Assembly: GCF_021018805.1 (NCBI RefSeq)
Contig: NC_086250.1
Location: 62,683,322 to 62,747,321 of the forward strand
DNA from: Prinia subflava
Lineage: Eukaryota; Chordata; Aves; Passeriformes; Cisticolidae
Direction of reading: 5' to 3'
DNA: 64,000 nucleotides
Positions 49,609-64,000 of the stretch are shown here, one piece after another. The first letter of the stretch is position 1. Each line of letters opens with the position of its first letter. Position numbers and translations under genes: made by a program. The notes under the pieces are model-generated. The model saw nothing but the letters and a program-made list of their open reading frames with translations. It was not told where the DNA came from and did not search any database.

Positions 49609-52600
49609 TCTGGTTTCAGATTGAGTATTAACAAAAGTCAGGAAACTGTAGGAAGCTTTCAATTTATCACACAGATGTTTATAAATTTACCTTCTACAGT
49701 TACCTTTGGTATTCCCTCCACCACCCAAATGGGTTCACAGACAACTGCCTCATTTATACTGTCATAAACCTTGAGACCTGTGAGGTGTCACTCCATGGGA
49801 GGATAGGAGGCGCATTTTTTGGTCAGAGCTTACTGTCTCTCCAAAACCTTCATTATCCTCTTAAAATTCTTAAAACTTCTGCCTAGTCTTTGGTAACAGT
49901 TCATGAGCACAGACATTCCCAAAGCAGACAAAAAACCCCAGTTATTGCACTTCATATAGCAGTTTATGACACAGAGTGTTCTTAACACCGGCAATGATGC
50001 TGTGCTCCTCAGGAAGCTCTTGCCCGAGTCAGGAAAGCTTCTGCCTTCCTGTGAAAGCATGATCTGCCCTCTGCCCATAATGCAGTTAAACACACACCCT
50101 CAGCAACCCTCCATGTTTCCAAACTCAGTCAAAATTACCATCAGAAGGGTGCAGTGACTAATGAGCTGATTCATGATCAAGTTTGCATCAAGCAGGACCC
50201 TAGGTCCCTTTCTGTGTCACCTCATTCCCGTCTGTCTGTACATCCAAGATTGCCCCATCCCTCGTGCAGATTCCATCACTGCCCCTTGTTGAACAAATTC
50301 TTCTGCTTTGCTTTTTCATTTTCCTTTATTTTCATCTTTCAAGCCTCTTTGTTTTGTAGAAGAGAGAACTTTTATTGGAAGGCTTTTTCTTTTTAAAAAA
50401 TAAACTTTTAATCTTTATTCAGAATTCTCTTTTATGATGCTAATGGAAGATTATACAAGAACTAACATTTTCTCCTGTTTATTATTGTTGCTTAAATCTT
50501 CCACACTTAATAAAGAGGGACAAAAGACAATATAATTGCATCTTACAGAAGCCTTCTCTTTTCTTTTAGACTTTATTGCTTTTTCAGAATTTTAAAATAA
50601 TTTAAATATAGTAGGAATTATGTAACAGAAATAAATTTTTCAAAACTTAGAGCTTGGTTACTTTCCTCAACTGTGTAGGGAAAAATGCTCTTAGAAACAC
50701 AGTGCCACGTGGACTTCTAATATTTTTTTTTAAATGTGTAAGCTAGTGGAAGCAAGGTCACTACTGAATTCCTCAAATGTCCTGGGTTTTTTTCCACTTG
50801 ATTTCTCCAGTTCAGACTGAACAGTTCTGATCCAGGACAGAAATAACCCTGTATCTTACTCAGAAGACTCTGAAAATTAAAGCTCCCTGCAAAAGCCTAC
50901 CAGACATGCCAGAGCTGGGCAATGCAAATCGAGGATAATGACAGGAGTGATTAGATGCTCTCTTTTTGTGAAAATGATGAAAGAAAGGATTTTGTCCAAA
51001 ATTCATCACTTTCCAGCAGGACATTGCATTTTAAAGTACAAAAACAGAACAACCACTATTCTCTGACAGTTTACAGTCCAGATTACTAAATTGTTTCTGG
51101 CTCCAAGTGCCATGTTTCTCAGTCAGTGCAATTTTAACTGTGTATTTAAATAATAGTTTGTTGGTGCCCAACTCTTAATACAAGTACAGATGCATTTGCA
51201 TTGTAGATAAAAGTGACTGATGATCTCATGGCAAGTTTTGAAGCTTTATAGGAAATAATCATTGTTTTTGAAGTATACAATGATAAACGAAAGATTAGAT
51301 AATACACATTACAACTAGCCTCATTTACATGACACACAAGGGGGAATAATCTTTGTCTTTGGTAATTGATGGGGAGCGTCACATTTCACATATTCCTTGA
51401 ATGAAACCCTGAACAGTCGAATGAGTCACTACTCAGCTGTACCTTTCACCATGTCCTCACAGGACTCAGAAGAGAGAAATATGAAACCAGCCTGATTTTT
51501 CTCCTACTCTTGAGAAGGTGGCTGCACTAGCCCATCTAGAGGACAAACCTTGCAATATATTTGCAAATGGGCCTTGCTTATTGTATGAACTAAAGTTACA
51601 AAGGTTCATGCTCTAAGCATCAGCTTTGGTTAAAGCCACCTTCTTTAACCTGTGTAAAACCTACAGCCTGAAGTCTTAGCTTTAGACCAGTTATGGAAGG
51701 CTTGGAGTCAGACACCAAAGCACGAGCTTTCTGAGCAGAGTCCGCCAGGGTTTAGAAACATGGAGCCAACAACGTGCAGAGGCTCAGAACCACTCAGCCT
51801 TTTAGTGAAAGTCAAAGCAGGACATCTCTAAGGGAACAAGAAAAAAAATTTATAGATGCTGCTACTACGAGGATATTGTATATAAAAGTGACTTCTACTT
51901 TTAGGTAAGAAAGGAAATCTTGCCAAATCACCATTTTGAGTGCCCCCATAGCATACAATTCTCAGTGAATTAAAGGTAATGAAATGACAGTCTGTTCTCT
52001 GTGTTCTAAGAAGGAGTACAATGCAATGTGTATTTCCCAATTAAATGAGGTGTTCTGTGAAATGAATGAATCTTTAACAGGGCTTAGCTTTACCGCAAGA
52101 TTTCTGATACACCTGCAATCAGGAAGGGCTCCACAGATTCTAGTGCAGAAAAAAAAATCAATTTTTGCAAGAACAGGTAGAATGGTTTTGATTTAAAGCT
52201 TATTAAAAAAAAAGAAGATATTTCCGGGTTTCTCTGTATTAATGAATGCCAAATGAAATAACTGGTCAAGTCAGTACCAATATGAGCTGAAGAAATCACA
52301 GCAGTACCAAGTTGAAAAAGAAAGCTCAATAACCAGACAAAATCACAAACAGAATCAGAAATTAGGGATGAGTTAAAGTGAGTGCTGGTGTGCATTTTGT
52401 CACTAGCTAAAGGCCACTACAACACATGTGGAGACCGCACCTTCAGCAGCCTAGAGTGAATTTTGTGCTGTCATACATACAAAATGATCCATTTTTTTTA
52501 TGAGCAATGTGAAAATATCTTAGCAACGCATAACAGGTACTAGTGATTAGTTTTAACAAAGATACATTGATAAAATAATAGCAAATGTAATTTATTGCAA

Positions 52601-55600
52601 AATTTATTATTGAAATAACTGGTTTCTTAATTGAAAAGCATAGTGTTTTCTAGACCCTGTAATATATCTCCATGTAAGCTTTTAAAATTCAAAGACAAGA
52701 ATTTAAAAGCTAAAATTACAACACTGTTCTGCATTTAAATCCAGATATCTGCTTTCATTTGAAATACAGAGGTCTGGAACCTCTGCATTATTCTAATTAT
52801 ATTTTTCTAACAAAAATGTATTTCTGCCATCTCCACAGTAAGAAAGTTTCTCTATTCAGACTCAATGAAATAAATTTGACAGAATTATTTGAATAATCCA
52901 TAATAGATTGATAGCTAGTCAAGAGGTTGATGTGTTAATAACAGTAATACATTAGAAAAAGAAAAATGGATTAGGTAGAATCAAAACCTGGAGATAAAGG
53001 AGAAATATAAAGTTTTGACAAACTGTCATGGGTCAAAATCAGGACAGCAGTATCCTCAGGATACAGGAAAATAAAAAAAAAGACTTGCAGAAAAGGAAAG
53101 TTTTTCAGCCAGTAAATTATAAATTAAACTCACCCCTATTGATGAAACCAAAGTTTTATTCACTCTTCAGGTCTTAAGCACCTCTTCAGGTGTTAGACCA
53201 CCTCTGTAATTTTCATTCTCTAATGTTTTTTCTTCTCAAAAGGATTTATTAAACTACTGGTCAATTCAAAATATTCTTTTACACAACTCTTCTGTTGTTG
53301 TTGATATTGTTCTGAATTTCTAAAGACAGCTGTTGGTGTTCCATGTTCATTGTTTAGTTGTTCTTCAATAAAAAATCACCAAGTAAAGATTATCCATTGT
53401 CCCTGGCAGTTTATCTTTTCCAGACTGAGAAAAAACACAGATATTTAGAGTATCTCAGCTTACCTTAAGAAAGAAATCAAATTTGTCCTATTTGACTACA
53501 GATGGAGGCTAAATTTATCTAGAGGATATATTTAAAAATCTTTTAACATCAAAAGGTAATTTGGAAAGGTCACGTAGGAAATAAAATATGCTTTTGAAGT
53601 CATAGGAATGCTTACATTCTACAATGATGCAAGTATTGTTCCTCATATTTGTAATTCCTAAATTTCTGAGATACTTTGGTTATTTAAGGAGAAAGGTCAG
53701 TAGTATGTCTAAGACCTTCCAGGCTTAAAAAAGCTTTCTGTCATTGGGAGATACAGCCTCTACACAAACTTCAAGCTGCTTTAGGCTACTCAAGAACTTT
53801 GACTTGTACTTGTGAAGTAAGTTATTTGTGGCCTCTTCTATTGTTTGCTATTCTTGTTCTGCTGAGGCAAAGTGCTTCATCAGATTCATGCTACTGCCCT
53901 TCTAGTTTGCTCTAGTAGTCAATAAAATTAGGACTATCATAAAAATTCATTTAAAACTGCCACTATCCTTTATGCTTTTGATATCACATGAATAAGAGAA
54001 TCTATTTTGCCACACTAGAGAGCCTCCCCAAAGTTTAAATAAACACATATTGATTCCTGGGGACAACCAGCACAATTCTTGTAACTAAACTCAAGTCTGG
54101 AATTATGCATGTACTATATCACATATAAATAATTCCAGACAGATGTGATGAGCAACCCAAGATGCTTGATATTAGTCTTTAAATCACATGCCAGCTAACA
54201 TCAGTTAAGGGAGATATGTGGTACTCTTTTGTAGGAAAACTGCTTTAGAAAGATTGGGTTTGCAATTTCAGAACATATTCTTATCCATTTTTTCACTGCT
54301 AAAACTTTTAGTTTAGACTTTAGTGATATTGTATCAACTTTCCAGCTGGCAGGGCATCCGATTACCTGTTAGAAAAATAATTTATATTGGCACTATTTTA
54401 TTTAAAAAAATACTAATTTTGAATGATTTGGTTTTTAAAATGGGGGAAAAGCAGGCTATTTAAAAAGGCAGAAATGAGGGAATAAAGGAGTGGGAAAAAT
54501 GGGAGCAGGGGACAGAATTATCAGTCTTGGAGTCTTGCAGATGTGATTTGGATGAAAAGATCTCTGAGAAACAGAACTGTTGGAACTGTAAAGCCAATGA
54601 AAGCATCCTAATGCCTTCATACAACCTTATGGAACATTTAAGTTGCAATATCAGACATGATACACAACTACTGTTCTCCATTTTGTCACAATTGTTGTCA
54701 CTTCCTACTGCAATTATACCACAACAGACACATTCCTTCCCCCCTTCTTCTTGAGCTGTATTTATTTTCTTTGCATACATGTTATTTTAAGGTGAGTACT
54801 TAGTCACTGAATACCTGAAAGCTGATGTCCCCAGTATGTAGAACTGAGAAATTTCTGAGGAAAAAAGACAGAAATTATATACATTTTCTCTCCCATAGCT
54901 AACAGACAGTATAGTATTTTCCATTGGTGTTGTTATTTGCAGATATAGTTTGGACATCTGTTTACCCTAACCCTTAATAAAAATTATGGTTCACTTTGAT
55001 AAATAAATTTTAAAAGTTGTTTTTTCCCTGGTTTTATTTTTATCCACTTCCTGCTGAAGGCAATGCAGTGCCTGCAGCCTGAAGATGCTCTGAGCACAGG
55101 CAATGCTCTGTACAAACTGATGGAGAAGAAGCACAAGTGCTGATTCCAACCTTTACTACCCTGCTCTGAAACAGGCAATAGGACTCATAAAATAACATGA
55201 AAAGTCAATACAAAGATGTATGAGCCAAACTCTTTTGACCAGCATTCCCAGTGTCCTCAGAAAAACAAGTCCCATGTGCATTTTCAGTGGGTAATTAGGA
55301 ATAGTGAATGCAGCAGTGGAAAAGAAAGCAAAGTCCACAGGCAACAGTTTAACCACCACTCCACCTCATGCAGGACAACCAGGCATTGTTGGTGCTCTGT
55401 GATTTTTTGTCAGCTGTTATTTTCTATCTAGGCTGCCAGTTACTGAAAGCAGTGATGTCTTTCTCATCTTCTGGTACACGTGGCTGTGCTGCAACCAGCA
55501 CAGTAGGGCCCTCATCTCACATAATTACCTGATTTTGCTTGAGATGCTGATGATTTCACTTTAAGTACACTTTGGATATGTGCTCCATGAGATACACAAC

Positions 55601-57892
55601 AACAGGAACATTTTTAAGAGCTCTGCATTGCTGTATTCTGAACCATCAAAGTCTAAGCAATAGCTAACACTGGAAGAATAAAGTAGTCATTAAAGTTAGG
55701 TACTGCTATTTCCAGTGATGCAGACATTTCTTGGCAGTATGGTATGCTAAGCACAGGTTATTTTATCCTAGCAATAGCTCCATATGATGTCAAACTGGCA
55801 GCTCTTTCACTGACAATACCTCTTGTAAGATACTTTTGACATGAACAAACTTGTAAGAAAAATATGCTATTGGCAAGTCTGCTTCACACATTTCCCTTTG
55901 AATTTTCTTGGCTATATACTTTTTAAAAGAAGTCAAAAAGTATTTTTCAGAAAAAAACTTTCAAGTCTTCATATCTGTCCAAATATGGATTAGTCAGGTA
56001 TACCTCACAACCTTATCCAGAGCAGCAGAACTATGCACAGGGAGCTTCTGAGTCTGGGCCACTCTCAACCAATACACAATTATTGCCCACTTGAATTCTG
56101 CAATCTTTCCTCAGCTTGGAAATTAGAAACCTCATATGATAACCTAAGTATGTAATGGGGATTTAATTTAGTATTTACTAATTATTGTGACCAAAATAAA
56201 AGTATTAGAAGAAATACAAACTATGATAACATCTATCATTGGGAGAGGAAAGTCTTACACACTCCCAGAAGTTCTTTATTTCTGATAGATACCATGAAGT
56301 AGATTATGAATGAATAAGATTTGCCAATATATTACAGTTCTCTGACAGAGGGAAAGACCTTGTTTGTTTTGCACTGTTTTCGAGATGGAGATTTCTTCAG
56401 GTCTGAAAGTGTGAATTCCCTTGCAGCCTCAAGTATAAACACATTTTATTGACTTTAGTGTCACCAGAATATAAGCTAATGGCTCCAGGTTTACTATATA
56501 TGATAAATAAAACAAACACCCAGGAAAAAAAGAAAGTATCACTGCATATACTTTTTCTTCTGGGAAGAGGACTAAACAACAAACAAAAGCATGCTGTAAG
56601 ATATAACATTTCAACAGTACACAGACAGTATTGCAGCATGTGGGTTAAATTTATATATAGACCAGACTAAAACAAAATATAATAGAACAAAACTATATTT
56701 GAAAATGAGTGTCTTATTTATATTGACTCAAAATGGCCTAAATCTAAATATTCACAGAAGATGGAAAAAAATTAAGCCACAGCTGAAGTGACTTAAATGA
56801 CTATTTAGGTGTTCATAGGTGTCATATTTGCAGTGCAATGTTAATTATATTCACCTAACACAGCACACCTATGGCATCAACAGGCAAGCTGAGAAAAAGG
56901 AGGATTTGTTACTGTGATTTGGTGTGTGGGGAACTGCTGCTCATAATGATTCCATTTCTTGTCCCTGGTCCCTCATATACAGTATATGGCTCAGTTACAA
57001 ACTTTTTTTTTTCCTATGCTGCTGATTAGTGTCTTGAATAAAACATCCTTCTTCCAATTTCTGTGCTAATGGTAATACTTCAATATCCAGTGCTGTAAGG
57101 CTGATCCACATACCCAGTCTCTCTATTCTTACATCATTCCTTTTTCCTAAACTCAAAGACTAGGAAGGAAGATTCCTCATCCCCATAATGTTTTTAAAGC
57201 TATTTTTCCCCATTTTCACTGTGAAGAAAGCATTCATGGGCTGCATCCTCCTACGGTGCAGCAGGATAGACCAACTCATGCAAGCTACTGTCAAACTGAG
57301 GTTACATCCCAAAGGATATCAATGAGCTTCTCTTCTTGCTTTTCTGTATTGCAGGACAACCACAATAGTGCTCCTAAATATCTTCAGGAGTAAGTTTAGG
57401 ATATGAAAAGTGCTGAAATTATACACAACAGGAAAAGGGGAAGAAAATGCATGACACGAACTTCAGCTAGGTCTTCTGAAACTGGAAAATGAGGAACTTT
57501 TCTTTCCCCTAAAACTGCTTTGTTAACAGCTGTGTCTTGACTGCTGTAAATACAACTGTCCATCCTGCCCTGAGATAATATATATCCCTCCTGTTTGGCA
57601 ATGCAGGGAAAATCAGTTTCATATGGCACTGAGAACTGCGACACTTATGGAAGGCAGCATTTGACTCTCAGGGTTACATGGTCATTTCTAATTTAGTAGA
57701 AAGGGGCACTGCATTGGCAAAAATAGAGAAATGTAAGGATCATGAGCCCAACCAATTCATCCAATTACCAGGGGCTACAATTTCTGAGGGCAGAACTGAC
57801 CCATTATCCTCACGTCATGTGATTCTGGCCCATCTATTCTTTGGTGTTCACAGGGATGTACACTTGTATAACAGACAATTCAAAGTCTTACC

Positions 57893-58060
57893 TAGAGTCA
57901 TAGAGTCATAGAATGTTAAGGGCTTGGAAGAGTCCCTAAGGACCATCTGGTCCCAAACCCTCTCCCATGGGCTGGGACACCTCCCACTAGAGCTGGTTGT
58001 TGAAAGCCTTATCCAGCCTGGCTTTAAATACTGCCAGGGTTGAGTCCAAGGCCCAACCTT
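57893..58060 (-). mobile_element. CR1 LINE 3' fragment
   Basis: On the plus strand it starts with repeats of TAGAGTCA, the reverse complement of the terminal CR1 octamer-like repeats. It continues AATGTTAAGGGCTTGGAAGA, GGACCATCTGGTCCCAAACC, GGGACACCTCCCACTAGAGC and CTTATCCAGCCTGGCTTTAA. This is the classic antisense CR1 3' region of birds. The copy is 5'-truncated, lies in the same orientation as MAGI2, and is better preserved than the remnant at 9278. Confidence 0.93.
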
Positions 58061-60783
58061 ATCTACTTTCTAGTAAATACTAGTTCAGTTGTCTAACTTG
58101 AGTTGACTTATCCTGATTTAAAACAGGTATGGATTAGTTCTCTGCTTCATGGTTTCACAGAGAATACTCACTCATTCAATGCAAGTGAATGATGAATTAA
58201 TCTAACGCAGATGGCTGAGAAACCCAAAGTCACTCCCACTGCACTGCAGGGGCCAGTGCTGCCAGTGTGAACAGAAAGCAAAGAACAGAAAAAGTCAAGG
58301 TCAAGGACTCTCTACAAACCTTCTCATGGTTTTACTGGCAATTATGCCTCTGTAACAGCAAAGATTGTAGACACATTTTTGAAAGGAAAATGTTGTCACC
58401 AATTTTTCAATTTGTTTTGTTCTCTTTGTGTTACAACCTTGTCACTGGAAATTAAGTCTATGCTGCCTACGTCTGGGTTTCCCTCTCTATTTTTCTGCAG
58501 AGGAATTTGAAAAAACTGAGAGCTGCTTTTGCTGTTGGCATCTGTGGCAAGATCTGTAATAAGTTCATGGTTAGGTGCACTCATTAAGTGAACTTGTGGG
58601 CAGTGGTACAGCCAGTTAAACATTACCACTGTATACTGACAGTGTTAGGACACCCAACCAACACGCGTAGACTATGCACAGAGCTTAAAAACAAAATACT
58701 GCCCAGAGTAGAAGATTCTGAATACCAATGCTCTTGAAAGGTAAGTTTGTGATTCAAAAATTAGGTAAGATATATGAAAATAAGAAAACAGTTGAGAACA
58801 TTTTCCCTTCTAGGCATGAATTCTGGGGAAAGAGTAAAATTGCATTAAAAAAAAATTCCCCACAATTATGATTTAGAGGAAATTTGGGTTGCAACCTATG
58901 TGATGGTATCCTTTTTATTTGACTGATTATGAAAAATCCTTTAGCTAACCACATATCATCCTGTCTGCACTTGATACTTTCTTTTATTTTAAATACCCAC
59001 TTTTAAGAAGGATTACTTTCATAGAATTTTCAAGAACATTTTGAGGAAAATATACCAGTTAGGTACTATGGAGTTTTTTTATTTGTTTTTTCCCTACCAC
59101 TACTAATGAAAAGAGTCCCCCACTTTCCAAGAGCATACCAGCTTACCTGGCAAATCAGCATCTGCCATCTGCAACATTATAGTATTTTTCAAAATATAGT
59201 TTTTACTCAGTCAAATACACTCACTATATAATACAACAATGACCTAAGAATTTAACCACCTAAAGTGACACAGAAGATAGAGAAGCTGCAGCAGAAAGAA
59301 AATGTTGTAATGTTTATAGATTCCAAATTGCAGTCTTTGTGGTTGTAGTGTTTCATTTTGGATGATGAATTTGCTTCTGTGAGTACTGTATTTTACTTGA
59401 CACGAGAACACTTTATTATTGCCTTGAATGAAAACAAAACAACCTCAAAAATACTCATTGTGCCCACATTGCTGACAGATAGTGTCTGTCATACACAATG
59501 TGTGTGCAGCAGTTGCAATATTGTTGTATTTTCCTTCTTCTTCTGGACCTGTAGCCCTAATGAGCATTGACTGGGGTTATAATAAGGATACCCTAAGGCT
59601 AATGATGCTCCCAGGCATCCTTGGAAGTGGGATTTAGTCTCAAAACTTTTTTGTGCTTGCATTTCCACTTCAGCTGTGATATTTCTCAGCATTTTCAGAC
59701 AAACCTAATTCTCATAATAAGTGTCACATAAATATAACATTTTTTGTTTTCTCCATACAGGTAATAACTTTTAAATGTTTTTCTCTACCTTCCTTTCTGA
59801 TCAGTTGCAAATGAAATGTTAGAAATTAGGAATTTATTTTTTAGGGGGAGCTTTTCAAAGCTTCATTCTTTAATATTAGGAAAGAAAAAACATACAGTAG
59901 CATTCACAACAACTCAGCTTTCAAAGAGCATCCACCCATTACCATATAAATAGCACAGCCACTTATTCAGTGTACCTTCCACTGCCAATCATTCCAGTGT
60001 CAAGCCTGTAAATTCAAAAGTGCACCCCTTTTTTGCAAAAAAAACCCCAGAAGACCTATTTTATGTCTGCTAAGCAATTATTTTATGAGGGAAGAATAAT
60101 GGAACTTCAGTCTTTTTTAAATGATATACTGTCTGTCAGCCAAGTAGATCTGTTCTGAAAGCATGGCCATGACATTTGGACATGGCTTACGTGACTCTGC
60201 TTAATTTCATGTCTGCTGTTGAAATAGATGAATATTGTCAATGCAACAAAAATTATTTTAGCAGTTTCAGAATATTTTGAATATTGACTTCTTTGGCAAC
60301 AAACACATATGCAAGACAGTAATAACTTTCATTGCCATGCCTGTTGCTTTCAAACAAAATCTAGTTTATACATTTCTTCTGTTGCCCTATTGCTTTCTAA
60401 ATCCAGTAGCATTGTTACATAATGGATATGTGAAACATGAGGCAGGTCAAACTCTCTCTGTTGGACATCCACTGAACCAGCCCAGAAAATTGTTTCTTTC
60501 TCTTTAAATTTGTGCTTTCTAAAACTACAGAAGAAATAAGATTATTATTATTCTAGAGCCAGACTTTATGAAATTACAATTTTGAAAACACCACAAAAAC
60601 ATCAGCATTGCACAGCTGAATTTCTCAGCAGTAATGTGTAAGACTAAAACCAAGCCACAACTCTATTTACAGGAAGGCTGTTTTATGCACAGACCACCTC
60701 TTCATGCATTGCCAAGGGCCTCAGCAGCACTCCCCCAGACAGTCTATTGCCACTGAAAAGCCAGGTTTGTCCATCTCCACCCT
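58061..60783. other. Intronic DNA between the CR1 and the exon donor
   Basis: Unique AT-rich sequence with no recognisable gene. Near the exon (60660-60783) it becomes more balanced and C-rich, as is common next to exons. Confidence 0.5.
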
Positions 60784-60937
<154 letters not shown>

Positions 60938-63879
60938 TTAAAATTATATTGGTTTGATGGAGGCAATGAATCACTTTTGAAGACTTTGTGGCTCATTTTC
61001 CTTCACGTTTCTGTCATGATGGAGAACAAAAGTACACAGAGCTTTCTGGTTAAAGCATGTGGTTGCTATAGTATTTTTTTTACTATTGATAATTGTAAAG
61101 GTTAAAAACAGTTCATGACAAATAACTAGCTAAGTCTGTACAGTTCAGAAAATACATATAAGAATATAGACGGAGCTGTCAAATTTCTTTCTGCACAAAA
61201 CTTGAACATATTGCTTTTATACAACTACCTACATATGTATCTAAATAATAAAGTATTAGATGTTATTATGTTTACATGCTAGGTATAATATGTATTATTA
61301 CATGTTTTTATGTACATGACCTTGTACCAATTTGCCATTTCTTATTAAACCAAAAATCTCTGCAGTGTTAAGTGATTTTAGTCCATGTGTTACCAGAATA
61401 AAATGTGGCTGTACTTAGCAAACATATAAATGTTATATGTTTTGTTTTATTTATTTTTGATAGAACTTACAATTGAAAGAGACACTACCAAAAACAAGGG
61501 TTCATATTCTATGTCCACCACCAAAAATACCATTACAACATTTCAGCAAAGCAATGAAAATGTGGAAAAAACTGAGTAAAAAACCTTGTATTTGCCACTT
61601 TCACTATAACTTTAGGACAAAACAATTTAAACTACTGTTTAGCCACTGACTGGTGTATCATGTTCCACTGTGAAAGGATATCTATAAATCTAATCCGACA
61701 TGATTTATAAGCATTTCCCAATATAGTTCCTCCCCATTTCTTTTAACCTTGAATAGGGATCACATTTATAGTTATGAAGAAGTCTATAAATAACTCAATT
61801 TCTTCTCTCTCTGAAATTTTTACATAGGAAAAATATAGAAAATCATTAGTACATTGAGTTTTGACATATATTCCCAAAACGAAAAATTGCAAGTAGATAG
61901 ATCCCTAACTTGTTGCTTCACACATACAACCCTAAAACATTTTTTCAAATGGCCTTTGCTATTGAACCCTCTGCCAAAAGTCTTATTGACTTTGACTATA
62001 TAAAGATTTTCCTGTAAATAGGAACACATAATATCCCTACCTAATTATATGAAAGTCACTACAGAGCACAAAGAGTTATAAATTAAAATATATTTCTTCT
62101 TACAGCTATTCTTATTTATCTGCCTTTTATAAGTCCATAATGTTATTACTGCTGCTCTTTGTCAGTAACTTCAAAACCTTTTGTTCCAGGTTTATAAAAA
62201 GCTTATAAATAATTTCTCTCTTCTTTAGCTAAAGGCAAAAAATGCCGCACACTTTCATAATCAAATGAAGGAGGAAAAAAGCACCCCAGCTCATAAGACA
62301 CAAAATACCTGTATGCTTGGTCCCCTGAGGCTGAGAATTTCCATATGGATCTCAGTTCTTCCAGGATCCCCAAGCTCTAATTGATCTACTGCTTTGTACC
62401 ACTAACCCTGTTTCTTGCAATAGGTTCAGTTTGCAGATGAGACCATCCTTACTGCTGATTTCTTGTGAGATGTCCGAGGAGGCTGTAGAGGAATTCTCTG
62501 AGTCTGCTGTCCTTCGTGATCGGCTGCAGACAGTGAAGGTCCTGCAGCTCTTGCTCTACTCACTCTAATATACAGAACATGCCCAGTGATGCTGATGCTT
62601 TTTGGCAGCCTGAGAAAATGCCAGTTCAAGAACAACAGCTGTAGCCTGCCCACTGACACAAACACGAATCATTCAACTTATAACATTAGTAAGTTTAGGA
62701 ACCTACACAGATTTCTGACCCTCAAAGTGCATTTTTTATTTACAGCCTCTTGTGTCAAACACAGCCATTTAGTTAATTTAGTTCATTTTGTTCAAGATGT
62801 GTAATGAATGTACTAAAACCTCCTAAGCACTTTATAAAAAAAGTCACCTGATATTTTTGGCAAATTGCATATTCCAAACTAGATATACAAATGTTTATTT
62901 ACAGGAAGACATGCCTACAGCCTTGCATTTGTTGCATGCAATTCAAAAGCAAGTTTCTAACAAAAATAAACAGAAATAAAATCATGGTGCAGAGGAAATA
63001 AAACTTAGCATCTTTCAAATGCAATGGAAACAATATAATTTTTTCCTAATATCTGAGTATATACTATAGAGTTTTGTTGATTTTAAAGAGCAGTCAGATT
63101 AACTACAGTCAATGTATGTATAATTACAAATTTTCTGCTTCAGAAGTCATTCTGTTGTGTGAACTAATTAATGTTTTTCAATTCTCTGGGCATAAACTAC
63201 CTTTTTTATTTTTAATCTGGTAAAACAATGACTTTTTCCTCCACGAATTTGCAAAAAATAAAATAGTTCTAGAGCCCTGAAAAATAGATACAGTATATTT
63301 TTAGTTCATCCTTTCAATTGTCATTCTTCTGCTTTTCTCCCCTAAAAAGTTTTACCTGATGTTTTTAAAAGCATATTGATTCCAGACGTGTTTTTGTGGT
63401 ATTTATAGTACCTGAGCTTTAAAGCAGCCTGATGCTTTTGAAGTACAATCAGAACAACATCTTGCATGTGCAGTTATGGGTCCATAAGACTTTTTGCAAG
63501 AAAACTATAGTGAGTTGCAAATATGTAAACCAGCCTTGATTCAGCAGCAGTGAATTACAGTTTGTGTTTACAGACTATATAAATCAAGAATAACATGAAT
63601 AATAATAATAGGACTATGTCCTCTGAAAGGCTGACAATATTATCATTTGGTTTACTTTAGAGGCAAAGAACAGTGAGATTGACAGCAAGTTCATAGAAAA
63701 AGAGACAGGGGAAAAGCATTTTTACAGTCAGTAACTACTATTTAATGGTCCTATCCAGCCCAGTTAGACAAGTAACTGACTTGGTTTCTGTAGAATTCAA
63801 CTTCCATTTATTTTCTCTTTTTGTAGAACACTGAAAATTACTGAGATGCTGAAAAATTCCTGACATGACCCTAACCCTC

Positions 63880-64000
63880 TTCTTTTCCCTTCTTCCCAGG
63901 CTGCCTGCAGTGGAGGAGTTCGGGATGGTGCTCAGGGCCCACGGGTGCCCATCGTGCCATCCCACAAATCCCCCGGCACTGCCCTGTGGCTCTCAAGCTC
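63880..64000 (+). other. Possible plus-strand splice acceptor and GC-rich exon-like end
   Basis: TTCTTTTCCCTTCTTCCCAG at 63880-63899 is a very good acceptor string on the plus strand. It is followed by about 100 GC-rich bases that are open in the frame beginning at 63900 and run off the edge. This would be antisense to MAGI2. The translation is not recognised. It could be an antisense noncoding RNA exon, the edge of a GC-rich repeat, or chance. Confidence 0.2.

Larger units (their letters stand above)
42023..57892. other. Long stretch of unique intronic DNA with small simple repeats
   Basis: Almost 16 kb with no gene or mobile element that I can name. It contains A-rich microsatellites (44438-44470, 46133-46151), a T/G tract (44665-44709) and the strong inverted repeat at 49577-49608. 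Two islands, 47210-47460 and 48400-48650, are more balanced in composition and may be conserved noncoding or old repeat sequence; I cannot tell which. Confidence 0.5.

Noticed and set aside
55046..55142. Short open segment ending Lys-Leu-Met-Glu-Lys-Lys-His-Lys-Cys-stop, considered as a retrocopy fragment
   Set aside because: I could not match it to a known protein, and it has no poly-A tail or target-site duplication beside it.

Overview
This window is eukaryotic, almost certainly songbird (passerine) nuclear DNA. It lies inside one very large gene, MAGI2, which is transcribed from the minus strand. Two signals support this. First, 60790-60906, read on the minus strand, is a canonical exon (polypyrimidine tract-CAG / exon / GTAAGT). 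Its 38 complete codons match the MAGI2 scaffold protein as I remember it, just after PDZ domain 1 and at the start of the guanylate-kinase-like domain. Second, the interspersed repeats are avian. They are CR1 fragments with their typical octamer-like tails, a tRNA-Ile-headed, CR1-tailed SINE of the kind described as TguSINE1 in passerines, and a solo ERVL-type LTR with a clean 5-bp target-site duplication.

Layout (+ coordinates). 60907-64000 is the 3' part of the intron upstream of the exon. 60790-60906 is the exon. 1-60789 is the 5' part of the intron downstream of it. The intron DNA is AT-rich and mostly unique. Landmarks: a 613-bp GC-rich minisatellite (1051-1663); a solo LTR (5219-5768); an old CR1 remnant (9278-9360); a pair of 234-bp direct repeats, 96% identical and 3.9 kb apart (19517-19750 and 23451-23684); the SINE (22923-23056); a 39-base poly-T run (30782-30820); a CR1 (35015-35130, +); a 380-bp TTTTC pentanucleotide array (41641-42022); a perfect 15-bp-arm inverted repeat (49577-49608); and a CR1 (57893-58060, -).

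Only 117 of the 64,000 bases are confidently protein-coding. Nearly all open reading frames here are chance or low-complexity frames. The longest non-repetitive one (29406-29912, +) is statistically unusual but not recognisable. I see no operon, CRISPR array, RNA gene or multi-gene system, and no novel system that the sequence would support. The most useful leads are the minisatellite with an embedded palindrome, the recent 234-bp duplication, the strong inverted repeat and two possible plus-strand splice acceptors that would be antisense to MAGI2.
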